From positions 3,403 to 67,402 of the forward strand of contig JAHBVL010000013.1 in the NCBI GenBank assembly GCA_019637585.1: DNA of 64,000 nt, given 5' to 3'. This document shows positions 8,049 through 16,072 of the stretch, one piece after another. A program made the translations under genes and the position numbers. The notes below the pieces were generated by a model. The model was given only the letters and a program-made list of their open reading frames with translations. It had not been told where the DNA came from and ran no database searches. The stretch comes from Thermomicrobiales bacterium (GTDB lineage: Bacteria > Chloroflexota > Chloroflexia > Thermomicrobiales > UBA6265). Each line of letters opens with the position of its first letter. The first letter of the stretch is position 1.

Positions 8049-10211
8049 CTAGAGCGACACGCCAAGCCCGAGTGCAGTCAGCACGGCGGCGGTCATTTCC
8101 GGCGCCATCAGCTTCGAGACGCGCCCATCGAGCTGCAGCATCGCCATTTGATCGATCACGGCCCCGCCCGCTCCTTGCGGTAGCGGAGCCCCGGAAGATT
8201 CCGCGACGTCGAGCAGCAGCTTCGAGGGGATCGACAATGTGACCGTGTCGACGCCATCGGCCCGGGCGGAATTCAGCACGTATGCCTGAAATGAACCGGC
8301 GTCCTGAACCAGCCCTGGCAGGACATCGGTCACGCCGGGTGCGGCCGCGAGAAATCCGATCGCTTCCTGAGCCAAGGCCCCAGCCGACGAGCTCCAGGGA
8401 GCAGAATTGAGAAGGGCCAGCAGGTCGAGATTGCGGCTGATGGTGCCCCAGGTCGGTTTTGCGGCAACAGAGGGGAAATCATCGACCATCGCCGCGTAGG
8501 CCATCGTCGACATGAGCGCGGCGATGGTGGTGGTGTTCGGGGTGCGCCGGTCGCTTTCGAGCAGGATTCCCTCGATGATCGCCGCGGCAGTCACTTCCAG
8601 GCTGTCTCCGATCAGATACTCATTGATCCGCACCCCTGCGGTGCCGGTCAACGACTGCGCGTACATGGCGTTGATCGGGAGCGGCAGTGGCGCGAATTCG
8701 ATTCGCCAGGTGGCGGCGTCCGACTCCTGGGCGATGACCGATTCGACCAGCGGCGCCCAGGGGTCGATGGCGGTCAGCAGGGCGAGAGCGGCCCGGAGCT
8801 GGTTGTCGGAATAGCTCGCTTCGAACGCGTCGTCATCGAAGAGCGCCAGACTCTGCGAGCGGACCAGCGTGGTCGCCGCGTGAGCAGCAAGTGATTCGGA
8901 GAGCGCCAGTCTCATCGTTCTCTCATCGGTGGTGGTGGCTGGCCGGCGGCTGGTGTTCAGATCGAACAACGAAGTTCTGACCGGCACGAATGGCCGCGCC
9001 TCGAGATCGAGCAACGTCGCGGGGCGGAGTGTCGACTGAATCTCGGCAGATCCCGCCGTGGCGTTCAATCCGAGTGTCAGCGCCAACGAGAGCGCAGCAT
9101 CCGGTGTGATGATCTGGCTGATGCCCCGGTCGAGGAGCGCCAGCAGCGCTTCATCGAAAACGGGAAAGGCTCCCAGCGATGTCTCGCCCGATATCCGCTT
9201 CAGCAAAGCCGACGCAACGGGCGATATCGCGGAAGCGTTCGAGCCGAGTGCGCCATAGAAGGGGTCCTGCAGGATCGACGCCCGGATGCTTCGCGCGTCG
9301 AACGCTTCCAGTCCCGGACCGACGAAGATATCCCCGGTCGCCGAGGTGTTGATCCCGATCTGACCGCCGCCGCGGGCGCCCATCGAATTGAGCAGCGCAT
9401 ACAGCTGCAAATTGTTGTAGGCGGTCAGCTGGGTACCGTCGTACGCAGCGGATGGGTCGATCAACAGCAGTTCGCCATAGGCGACGGTGTCCAGAATGTT
9501 TGCCGCCAGCTCCTCAGGTCCGGAGTTCTCGCCATCCCCGTGCAGCGACTCGTGGATGATCGCGGGGAGGAGTTGCAGTGGCGGCTCATTGACAAACACC
9601 GATGCGATCTGCATGAGAAACCGTCCACCGGTCTGGGCGGAAGGGGGATGGATGGTCGCCACGGCATTGGCGATACCCAGATCGGCGAACTCGACGGCGG
9701 CGAAAGGGAGTCCGGTTTCGTTTTTCCCGCCAATCAGAGAATCGATCACCGCCTGATACGGCTCAAGACCCGAAAGCATCAGCAGTGCGGCCCGGATCGA
9801 GGGAGCGGCGATCACGTTGACAACATCCGGGTCGTCGAACCGGGCGAGAACCGCCTGGACATTCATCGCCGGAAGCCCGCGCAAGGTGAGAAACGCGGCG
9901 AGCTCATTTCGTGCCTGAGCCTCGTCCAGGATCGCACCGGTCGGCCCTAGGGAAAAGGCTGGGTTCAGGTTCCAGTTCAGGATGAGAGGCCGGGAGCGGA
10001 GGAGCTGACTGCCATCCCAGCTCGGGTCGATTGGCACGACCACGAGATCGGCGATTTCGTTCTCAGTTGCCTGTTGGGAGGAGGGTTGCGGCAGAGGCAG
10101 ATAGCTCGCCGGTCCTGGTGCAGCAGTCGCTGCGGTGAGCGGGATCGCATTGGCCAGGACGCCGATGAAGATCAGCAGACCGAGCAGCAGGTGAAGACGG
10201 CGGGAAGCCAA
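8049..10211 (-). CDS. Large secreted protein made of two diverged copies of one unit, first copy with HExxH
   Basis: Not recognised as a named family. Residues 1-31 form a signal peptide (hydrophobic 7-28, AxA-type cleavage near TAATAA). The rest is a tandem duplication visible by eye: IRAALLMLSGLEPYQAVIDS (139-158) matches LRAALALLTAIDPWAPLVES (472-491), NNLQLYALLNS (266-276) matches RNLDLLALLNS (593-603), and TPDAALSLALTLGLN (369-383) matches APEMTAAVLTALGLG (703-717), at an offset of 327-334 residues. Copy 1 carries IIHESLH (218-224), an HExxH zinc-protease motif with Glu233-234 just after it. The matching site in copy 2 is IIEGILL (545-551), so the motif is lost there. A cell-surface metallohydrolase with one degenerate half is a reasonable guess. 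No metal or activity is proven. Confidence 0.7.
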   Translation of the reverse strand: MASRRLHLLLGLLIFIGVLANAIPLTAATAAPGPASYLPLPQPSSQQATENEIADLVVVPIDPSWDGSQLLRSRPLILNWNLNPAFSLGPTGAILDEAQARNELAAFLTLRGLPAMNVQAVLARFDDPDVVNVIAAPSIRAALLMLSGLEPYQAVIDSLIGGKNETGLPFAAVEFADLGIANAVATIHPPSAQTGGRFLMQIASVFVNEPPLQLLPAIIHESLHGDGENSGPEELAANILDTVAYGELLLIDPSAAYDGTQLTAYNNLQLYALLNSMGARGGGQIGINTSATGDIFVGPGLEAFDARSIRASILQDPFYGALGSNASAISPVASALLKRISGETSLGAFPVFDEALLALLDRGISQIITPDAALSLALTLGLNATAGSAEIQSTLRPATLLDLEARPFVPVRTSLFDLNTSRRPATTTDERTMRLALSESLAAHAATTLVRSQSLALFDDDAFEASYSDNQLRAALALLTAIDPWAPLVESVIAQESDAATWRIEFAPLPLPINAMYAQSLTGTAGVRINEYLIGDSLEVTAAAIIEGILLESDRRTPNTTTIAALMSTMAYAAMVDDFPSVAAKPTWGTISRNLDLLALLNSAPWSSSAGALAQEAIGFLAAAPGVTDVLPGLVQDAGSFQAYVLNSARADGVDTVTLSIPSKLLLDVAESSGAPLPQGAGGAVIDQMAMLQLDGRVSKLMAPEMTAAVLTALGLGVSL

Positions 10212-10290
10212 CGGAGTGCTCCTGAGAGGGTTCGGTTCGCAACACGCGAATCCTACCCGTTCGGTGGCCGGGATGCGACCAAAATCATGA

Positions 10291-11211
10291 TCAGGTCAAA
10301 GCGTCGATCCCCAGTCCCTCCGTTGCCGCCCATTCGACCCAACCCCGGTCGTAGGTCAGCACTCGCTCGAACCCCAGCGTTTTGAGCACGAGCCAGGAGA
10401 GAGCCGTGTCGACCCCGAACCGTCCATAGACGACGATGTCCCGGTCGGAACGCAAACCAAGTGGTGCGATCTGGGTGCGCAGCCCTTCCAGCGGCAACAG
10501 CGCGTTGGAGTCCGGATCGATCATCCCATCCCAGGGCCAGCGTTGGGCCGTGGGAATGGCGCCCAGCGGGAGTGCGCCGTTCAGGGTGTCTCGCTGCTCC
10601 TCTGCGGTGCGGATATCGAGGATCGTGGTATCGGCCCGGGCGATGCGATCGGCAAGCGCCTCGGTGACAACGTAGAACCCCTCTTGGGGATCGACTGCGG
10701 GTTGGACCTCCGGCGGAGACGGAGATCCTGCCTCCGCGTCTTCGCCGAGATCGCGCCAGCCTTGCAGTCCTCCATCGAGAAGCGACACATCGGGAAACCC
10801 GAGCAATCGAAGGAACCAGACGATGCGGGCAGCGCGAAACCCGCTGGTGTCGTCATAGACCACGATCGAGTCGGCCGGTTCTACGCCGAACCGGCGAATG
10901 ACCTCGAGTCGCTGACTCTGCTCGAACCCCTGCGTCACCACGGCCCCGAACACGGGATAGTTGGCATCGACCGTGTCCTGCCAGAAGACGTGCGTCGCAC
11001 CCGGGATGTGTCCATTGCGCCAGATTCGCAACGGGGAAGCGTCGAGCAATCGAAGTCGAGATGACGGATCCTCCAAGCGCTCCAGGAGGGCCTGGACGTC
11101 GATCAGAAAAGGGTATCCCGGGGTCTGGGCAGCGATCCGGGCAAGCGGCCGCCCGAAGGCAAACGCCGCTGCCGTGCTGATCGCGGTCCGCCTGGTGAAT
11201 GCGGGAGCCAT
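10291..11211 (-). CDS. Tat-exported two-domain rhodanese-like protein lacking the catalytic cysteine
   Basis: The N-terminus has twin arginines (FTRRTAIS, residues 6-13) and a hydrophobic stretch ending near IAAQ, suggesting Tat export. Two rhodanese domains follow. The first has LLDASP, GHIPGATHVFWQD and VVYDDTSGFRAARI; the second has ILDIRTAEE, ALPLGAIPTAQ and VVYGRFGVDTALSWLVL. Thiosulfate and 3-mercaptopyruvate sulfurtransferases carry the active Cys where this protein has Gly263 (YG-R-FGV in place of YC-G-SGV). The whole 306-residue protein contains no cysteine, so ordinary persulfide chemistry looks impossible. It may be a binding or regulatory relative acting outside the membrane. The gene is preceded by a region with a dispersed repeat and the terminator of the SIMPL gene. 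Confidence 0.82.
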   Translation of the reverse strand: MAPAFTRRTAISTAAAFAFGRPLARIAAQTPGYPFLIDVQALLERLEDPSSRLRLLDASPLRIWRNGHIPGATHVFWQDTVDANYPVFGAVVTQGFEQSQRLEVIRRFGVEPADSIVVYDDTSGFRAARIVWFLRLLGFPDVSLLDGGLQGWRDLGEDAEAGSPSPPEVQPAVDPQEGFYVVTEALADRIARADTTILDIRTAEEQRDTLNGALPLGAIPTAQRWPWDGMIDPDSNALLPLEGLRTQIAPLGLRSDRDIVVYGRFGVDTALSWLVLKTLGFERVLTYDRGWVEWAATEGLGIDALT

Positions 11212-11299
11212 GCTGATCTCCTGTGCGAGGCGCTATGTTCTGGCGAGCGCCGTTCGTGATTCTGCACGAAATGGCAATTCTTCTGGGCGGGGGAGTGTG

Positions 11300-11327
11300 T
11301 GAAAGCGCCATAAATGGCGAGGCTACG
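11300..11327. repeat. 28-bp dispersed repeat, copy 1
   Basis: Identical over 28 bases to 48945-48972 in the same orientation, with the match ending abruptly on both sides. The core CGCCATAAATGGCG is an inverted repeat able to form a short hairpin. It lies in the gap between the minus-strand SIMPL gene (stop 11440) and rhodanese gene (start 11211). It is probably a small REP- or MITE-like genomic repeat. Confidence 0.7.
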
Positions 11328-11386
11328 CATCTCCTTCATGTCGCGCCGGTGCCGGAGGCGGTCACGACGACCAGGACCATAGACAA

Positions 11387-11413
11387 TGAGGCGCCTCGTA
11401 TTGAGGCGCCTCA
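11387..11413 (-). terminator. Terminator hairpin of the SIMPL-domain gene
   Basis: Two copies of the self-complementary block GAGGCGCCTC are separated by GTATT, giving a ten- to eleven-base-pair stem with a short loop 26 bases after the stop codon. On the minus strand it is followed by ATTGTCT, only a weak T-run. Confidence 0.65.
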
Positions 11414-11439
11414 ACGCTGAACGACCTGGTATTGCCGAC

Positions 11440-12201
11440 CTAGCTGGCGAGCTCCCAGGTGATCTGGACATCGACAGAGACGGTGGTCGATCCAGCTTCG
11501 ATGGCGACGGACGACTCCATCGCCGCGCCGCCGGCGCCGCCCATGGCCACGGGGATCGGGTTGGGGCCGAAGGTCTCGCTGATCGAAACGATGTCGCCGA
11601 GACTCATCCCTGCGGCGGCGGCGAGCTGCTCGGCCCGTCGCTGCGCGTCCTGCACCGCGAGTGTGCGAGCCTGATCTGCTGCTTCACCAGAGTCGGTGAC
11701 GATGAAGTTGACGCCGTAGATCGTGTTCGCTCCCGCTTCAACGACGGCATCGAGTGTCGCGCCGACGGCATCGATATCGCGAATCGTCACATTGACGGTG
11801 TTCGAGACCTGAAACTGGTTGATGCCGGATGGCATGCCATTCTCATCCCAACTCTGAATCACCTGAACATAATAGCCAGCAGTCTGAATGTCCTGGCTTT
11901 CGATCCCCTGTGCTTCCAAAGCGGCCAGGATGGCGGTCATCGTCTCATTCGCGGTCGACTGGGCGACGGAAAGGGTGTCTTCGGTGATGGTCACGCCGGC
12001 GGTCACCGACGCCGCGTCGGGGGGCACCATCACCGCGCCATGGCCGACCACGGTGATTGTCGGACCACCAGCCGACGTGGGCACGGTGGGCGTGGCGTCC
12101 TGGGCGATCGCGCTTCCCGTCGCCAGAAGCGTGGAAAGCACAAACGCGCCGAGAATGGCTGCGACGCGAACATTGCCGAATGATGGAATCCTGGGTCTCA
12201 T
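11440..12201 (-). CDS. Secreted SIMPL-domain (DUF541) protein
   Basis: A 253-residue protein with a signal peptide (hydrophobic residues about 12-30, cleavage near AIAQ) and a SIMPL domain from about residue 48. The typical opening is VVGHGAVMVPPDAASVTAGV and the repeat-like IQSWDE...FQVSNTVNVTIRDID is present; the C-terminal half has DAQRRAEQLAAAAGMSLGDI, as in the family. SIMPL proteins occur in the periplasm or outside the membrane and their role is poorly known. The frame is open upstream to 12681, but ATG 12201 has a very good AAGGAGGA ribosome site and begins the signal peptide. It follows the anti-sigma gene by 106 bases on the same strand and may belong to its regulon. Confidence 0.9.
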   Translation of the reverse strand: MRPRIPSFGNVRVAAILGAFVLSTLLATGSAIAQDATPTVPTSAGGPTITVVGHGAVMVPPDAASVTAGVTITEDTLSVAQSTANETMTAILAALEAQGIESQDIQTAGYYVQVIQSWDENGMPSGINQFQVSNTVNVTIRDIDAVGATLDAVVEAGANTIYGVNFIVTDSGEAADQARTLAVQDAQRRAEQLAAAAGMSLGDIVSISETFGPNPIPVAMGGAGGAAMESSVAIEAGSTTVSVDVQITWELAS

Positions 12202-12307
12202 GCTGTCCTCCTTGACGAGCGTTGCCGCCTGCGGGTCCATCCCGCGCCGGCCAGATCGATCCTCTGTTCTTTCAACGAATCCTCGCTTCAAATGGTTCCA
12301 CGGAAAC

Positions 12308-13216
12308 TCACAGCTTCTGCCGGTTGCTCCACCTGAGCCAGAGCAGGGTGACCAGCAGGAGGCCCAGAAGAGCGAGCAGAACGGCCTGAGCGACTTGCCA
12401 GCCCGACCATCCATCGGTCTGGGTCGCACCGTCGTCTCCCGATTCTGCAACCGGAGTGGCGGTCGGGGAGGGGGGCAATGGAGTCGCCGGCGCGACTGTC
12501 GCCGAAGCAGCTTCCTGCTGCAAGCCTGCCGGACCCGTTGCGGACACCTGCGCTTCTTGCGGCATCGCAGCCGGGGCTGAGTCGAAGGCGGCCGAGTCCG
12601 CCGCTGCTTCCGATTCCGTCGATTCGGCTCCGCCGCCCAACGCCGGTTCCGCCGCCTCCTCCTGATCCGAGGCTGCGGCATCAGTGACCGCCGAGCGGTT
12701 GGCGGAGGTGTCTCCGTCGGCTTCGAGCGATTCTGTCTCCGCGGGAAGGGTGGCCGCCTCAGTCGACAGCGTCGTGGAAGCGGCGGGAGCGGAATCGCGG
12801 GTACTCTCGTTTCCGTTTCGTCCCGACCACTGGTCTCCGGCGGTTGCGGCGACGAAAAGGAGGAAGACGCCCAGCGTTGCGGCCCGCAGCGCAGGCAGCG
12901 CTGGCATCAGAACCGACCGGAGTCTGCCGCCAATGCCCGGACTTCCAGCGATGATCGGCGGAGGGGCGGCAGGCGCGGGTTTGGGAACCTCGATCTGGAA
13001 CGACCGGGCCGGCACGGGATCGGGAAGGGCGCCGAGGAGATTCACGGTCACCTGCAGCTCCGCAAGGTGCTCCCGGCAGTCAGCACAGGCTGTTAGATGC
13101 GCGCGCACCTCTGCCTCGACCGCTCTATCGTCGCGGTCGATCAGCGCGTCGAATCCCTCTCTGGTGAGGTGTCCCGTTTCGTCGAACCAGTTCGTGTTTC
13201 GCTCGTTGGTCATCAT
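12308..13216 (-). CDS. Zinc-finger anti-sigma factor, membrane anchored
   Basis: Partner of the ECF sigma factor encoded just upstream. The N-terminal domain holds H40-x3-C44-x2-C47 (AHLTACADC), the HxxxCxxC motif of ZAS anti-sigma factors that bind and silence sigma. A hydrophobic segment lies around residues 108-125. A long Ala/Ser/Glu/Thr-rich low-complexity stretch follows (about 135-270), then a second membrane segment (AQAVLLALLGLLLVTLLWL) and a basic end RWSNRQKL. The two-segment layout would place the low-complexity part outside the cell if the N-terminus is cytoplasmic. The start ATGATGA overlaps the sigma stop by four bases, indicating translational coupling. Release would come through proteolysis or zinc-site oxidation, as known in relatives. 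Confidence 0.85.
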   Translation of the reverse strand: MMTNERNTNWFDETGHLTREGFDALIDRDDRAVEAEVRAHLTACADCREHLAELQVTVNLLGALPDPVPARSFQIEVPKPAPAAPPPIIAGSPGIGGRLRSVLMPALPALRAATLGVFLLFVAATAGDQWSGRNGNESTRDSAPAASTTLSTEAATLPAETESLEADGDTSANRSAVTDAAASDQEEAAEPALGGGAESTESEAAADSAAFDSAPAAMPQEAQVSATGPAGLQQEAASATVAPATPLPPSPTATPVAESGDDGATQTDGWSGWQVAQAVLLALLGLLLVTLLWLRWSNRQKL

Positions 13217-13887
13217 TGCTCAGGGAAGCCAGCGCTTCCTACCTCGTCTTTGGAGAAACGACGTTGAGACGGAATCAGTTCCCGTGCATCCGGGCGGCTC
13301 ATGATCTGTTGCCGCAACCGTTCACGCCCTCGGGAAACGCGCGATTTGATCGTCCCCGGGGGCACCCCGGCGATGACGGCTGCTTCCTCATAGGTGTGCT
13401 GCATGACATCGAAAAGGATCACGGCCAGACGCTGGTCCGGCGGGAGGGTGTCGAGCGCTGCCTGGATCGCTTCCGAGAGATCGAGCCGCTCGGTGAAAAG
13501 GACTGGATCGGATGATTCGCTGTCGTCGACCACTGGAATCTCGGAATCATCCTCGTCGTTCGTCAGTGTGCCGACGGGATGGCGCGATGTGGCGCGCAAG
13601 CGGTCGTAGCATCGGTTGGTGGCGATTCTGAGCAACCAGCCTTTGAGTGAGCCATCTTCATAGGAACGGAGTGCCTGCCAGGCCCGTATGAAGGTGTCCT
13701 GGGCGATATCCTCGGCATCGGCCGCGTTGCCCATCATCCGATAGGCGAGCCCGTATACCGAGCGCTCGTACCTCTGCACGACAAAGTTGAACGCGTTGGC
13801 GTCGCCCTCCTTAGCCGCGGCGACCAGCACCGCGTCGTCGCAGGAGGCGTCGATTCGCACTCTTTCCGTTCGTCCCCGGCGGAACAT
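13213..13887 (-). CDS. ECF-type RNA polymerase sigma-70 factor
   Basis: Extracytoplasmic-function sigma factor of about 224 residues. Region 2 is clear (NFVVQRYERSVYGLAYRM, GNAADAEDIAQDTFIRAWQAL), and region 4 carries the helix-turn-helix YEEAAVIAGVPPGTIKSRV. Region 3 is absent, as expected for ECF factors. The linker has an unusually acidic stretch (TNDEDDSEIPVVDDSESSD). The ATG at 13887 is selected because it places region 2 at the usual distance; AAGGAG lies 12 bases before it, somewhat far, and GTG 13860 is an alternative. It forms an overlapping pair with the anti-sigma gene. Three GTGTACGT boxes lie in the leader and may be regulatory. Confidence 0.92.
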   Translation of the reverse strand: MFRRGRTERVRIDASCDDAVLVAAAKEGDANAFNFVVQRYERSVYGLAYRMMGNAADAEDIAQDTFIRAWQALRSYEDGSLKGWLLRIATNRCYDRLRATSRHPVGTLTNDEDDSEIPVVDDSESSDPVLFTERLDLSEAIQAALDTLPPDQRLAVILFDVMQHTYEEAAVIAGVPPGTIKSRVSRGRERLRQQIMSRPDARELIPSQRRFSKDEVGSAGFPEQ

Positions 13888-13972
13888 GTCGGGCGTTCGC
13901 TCCTTGCCGGCAGGCGTTCTGCCAGACAGGTCGATGATACGCCACTGGCGTAGAGTGGATCGGCGCGCCGTT

Positions 13973-13986
13973 AGTGTACGTACACT
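13973..13986. promoter_or_regulatory. 14-bp perfect palindrome before the ECF sigma gene
   Basis: AGTGTACGTACACT is its own reverse complement. It lies 86 bases upstream of the sigma start and contains the GTGTACGT octamer that occurs twice more at 14216-14236. It is probably a binding site for a dimeric repressor or activator. Confidence 0.5.
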
Positions 13987-14215
13987 GTGTCGAAAGAGAT
14001 ATTCAGGGGGCGAATGGAGGGAAAAGAGAAAGTCCCGACAAGCCTCGCAGTGAAAGCTTCCCTGACCAGGAGGTTTCCCAGAGCACGCCCCGCAACGGCT
14101 AAGGTTCCCCTGCTGGTCCCGAGACAACCTGGATTCAAAGCACTACCCCGCATTTGTGCTCTGCCCATTGGCCGTTCCGGTGGGAAGCCGATTCAGCTCG
14201 GCTCCTCGGGACTGC

Positions 14216-14236
14216 ACGTACACTATATACGTACAC
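14216..14236 (-). promoter_or_regulatory. Two direct GTGTACGT boxes flanking ATATA
   Basis: Read on the minus strand, GTGTACGT occurs twice with a 13-base period, separated by ATATA. They lie in the 387-base gap (13888-14274) between the LLM oxidoreductase stop and the sigma start. The gap holds no convincing gene; these boxes and the palindrome at 13973 are its only clear structure. The ATATA core could be part of a -10 element, which is inference. Confidence 0.45.
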
Positions 14237-14274
14237 CAAACCGGTGTCAAGGAATTCCCGAAAATTGCTCGATC

Positions 14275-15198
14275 CTACGAGCGGAGCTCCTTGATCACCT
14301 CGCCGATCGTCTCGATCGATTCGACCGTGAAGGGGTCGGTCCAGAGCATGACGTGGCTCACACCCGCAGCAGCATAGGCAGCCAGGAAATCCGCCGTTTC
14401 CCGCACCGTCATTGGCTTTGGCTCAGAGACCTTGCCATTCAGCCATACCCCGACGGCTCCCGGCAGATCGACGAAAACGCAGCATGATCGGGCAATGGAA
14501 TCGCGATCGCGGCCGGTGTTGTCGCATGCAGCATCAAGGGCGGCGAGACGGGGCAGCGCTTCGTCGACCGACCGGGTCCAGGTGGTGTTCCAGATGTCGG
14601 CGTGTTTGGCCGCAAGTTGCAGCATCCGGGGGCCGTCGGTACCGACCATGATCGGTAGCTGGCCGTTTCTCGGTCCTCGCGGCCGGAGGTGGCAGTTCGG
14701 CGCCGACTCGTATGTTCCGGTGAAGTCGACCTCACCATGACGGATCAGGTTGTAGATGATATGGAACTGCTCTTCGAACCGGCTGGCGCGATGGTCGTAC
14801 GGGAATCCGTAGGTGGTGAACTCGGGTTCGTGCCAACCGGCGCCGAGACCAAGAATCAGGCGGCCATCGCTCACTTCGTCCAGAGTCTCGGCCATTTTGG
14901 CCATGAGCGCCGGGTTCCGGAATCCGGCGCAGGCCACCAGCGGACCGATCTCCACGCGGGAAGTCGCCTGGGCGATCGCCGAGAGGAGAGTCCAGGCTTC
15001 CCATCGCCCCTGGATTGGCACATCGGGAAAGTCGAAGATCATGTGATCGGCGACCCAGATGGAATCGAGACCGGCTCGTTCGGCGGTCACAGCCAGCTCC
15101 AGCACGTCTTTCCATCGAAATGCCGTGGGGGTCATCGACCCATCCCCGTTTGGAATATTGAGTCCCACCTTCAGTTTTGCTGGGTCCAACGCCGCCAT
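14275..15198 (-). CDS. LLM-class F420-dependent oxidoreductase
   Basis: A 307-residue TIM-barrel flavin/F420 enzyme of the luciferase-like monooxygenase class. Landmarks are KVGLNIPNG at the start, ERAGLDSIWVADHM, RVEIGPLVACAGFRNPALMAKMAETLDEVSDGRLILGLGAGWHEPEF, and GGT-like PIMVGTDGPRMLQLAAKHADIWN. This set is typical of F420-linked dehydrogenases common in Actinobacteria and Chloroflexota; the substrate is unknown. ATG 15198 is chosen because GGAG stands eight bases before it; the frame continues 15 codons upstream without a better start. The neighbours give no pathway hint. Confidence 0.88.
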   Translation of the reverse strand: MAALDPAKLKVGLNIPNGDGSMTPTAFRWKDVLELAVTAERAGLDSIWVADHMIFDFPDVPIQGRWEAWTLLSAIAQATSRVEIGPLVACAGFRNPALMAKMAETLDEVSDGRLILGLGAGWHEPEFTTYGFPYDHRASRFEEQFHIIYNLIRHGEVDFTGTYESAPNCHLRPRGPRNGQLPIMVGTDGPRMLQLAAKHADIWNTTWTRSVDEALPRLAALDAACDNTGRDRDSIARSCCVFVDLPGAVGVWLNGKVSEPKPMTVRETADFLAAYAAAGVSHVMLWTDPFTVESIETIGEVIKELRS

Positions 15199-15349
15199 AT
15201 CACAACTCCATTTTGAAATCGACCACAAAACGTGCTGACGCATGGTACCGAAGAACGATGTACGCAGGATGGGCAGCGACTAGAATTGAGAGCGCCGCAG
15301 TATCGCCGGACTGTGCAGTCGGGGCGTGACGGCGCCGGGGTGCACACAC

Positions 15350-16045
15350 GTGGAACTACTCATCGCCGGGCTTGGGTTGGGATCGGGCTTGGCTATTGCT
15401 GGATTTCTCCTGCGTGAAGCAGGGCTGAGCAAGCGTCTGTCGCTGCCGCTCTGGTTCGCCGATGCCGGTCTGGCCCTGATGGGCGCTGCCGTGACCGCCT
15501 GGTTGCTGATGGCGGCGGCGATCAGCGCCGATCTCGAGCAGGAGGTCGGGGTTGCCCTTATTGCCATCGGCGCGGTGATCGCCGCAGTTATCGGCATGAT
15601 CCTGGCGCGACGAGCAGCGTCGGTGCGGATGGCGGTCGCTGCTCAAACCGGACAGTGGCCAGCTGGCCGGCAAACCCAGGTGATGCCACTTTCCGATGTA
15701 CAGGTAGAGTCAGCGGTTCACCATCAACAGCCGCTCGACGACCTGCCAGAAGACCAGCCTCCGGCAGTCGGCGATGTGCTCGCTGCTGACGAAGCCGCAC
15801 CCGAACCCAAGCGGGACTGGGAGGCCATCTGGCGGGAGACGTGGGGAAGTATCGAGACTCCCGGCGAAGCGGAGACTGGCACGCAAGCTCCGGAATCAGC
15901 GGACAACGCCGCGACGGCTCGCCTGACCTGGGCGGGTGAGTCGAACGGTGAGGAGACGCCGTCTCAGCCGGAGGCACCGGCGGAGCAATCCCCAGACGAG
16001 GCGACCAGCACCAGTTCCAACCCGGAACGTGCCTCGTCGACCTGA
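15350..16045 (+). CDS. Hypothetical membrane protein with acidic cytoplasmic-type tail
   Basis: Not recognised. The protein has about three hydrophobic segments (residues 1-18, 28-55, 62-80) and then a long, Glu/Pro/Ala-rich, probably disordered tail of about 140 residues. The tail contains a short conserved-looking block WEAIWRETWGSIETP. GTG 15350 is preferred because GGGGTG lies seven bases upstream; GTG 15326 is also possible. It stands alone, divergent from the LLM oxidoreductase and convergent with the dipeptidase gene. Confidence 0.6.
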   Translation: MELLIAGLGLGSGLAIAGFLLREAGLSKRLSLPLWFADAGLALMGAAVTAWLLMAAAISADLEQEVGVALIAIGAVIAAVIGMILARRAASVRMAVAAQTGQWPAGRQTQVMPLSDVQVESAVHHQQPLDDLPEDQPPAVGDVLAADEAAPEPKRDWEAIWRETWGSIETPGEAETGTQAPESADNAATARLTWAGESNGEETPSQPEAPAEQSPDEATSTSSNPERASST

Positions 16046-16072
16046 CCCGCCCCGCCCGGACTCACATCGGGA

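Noticed and set aside
12202-12681. N-terminal extension of the SIMPL gene
   Set aside because: The extension is extremely Arg/Pro-rich, overlaps the anti-sigma gene in another frame, and ATG 12201 has an excellent ribosome site and signal peptide.
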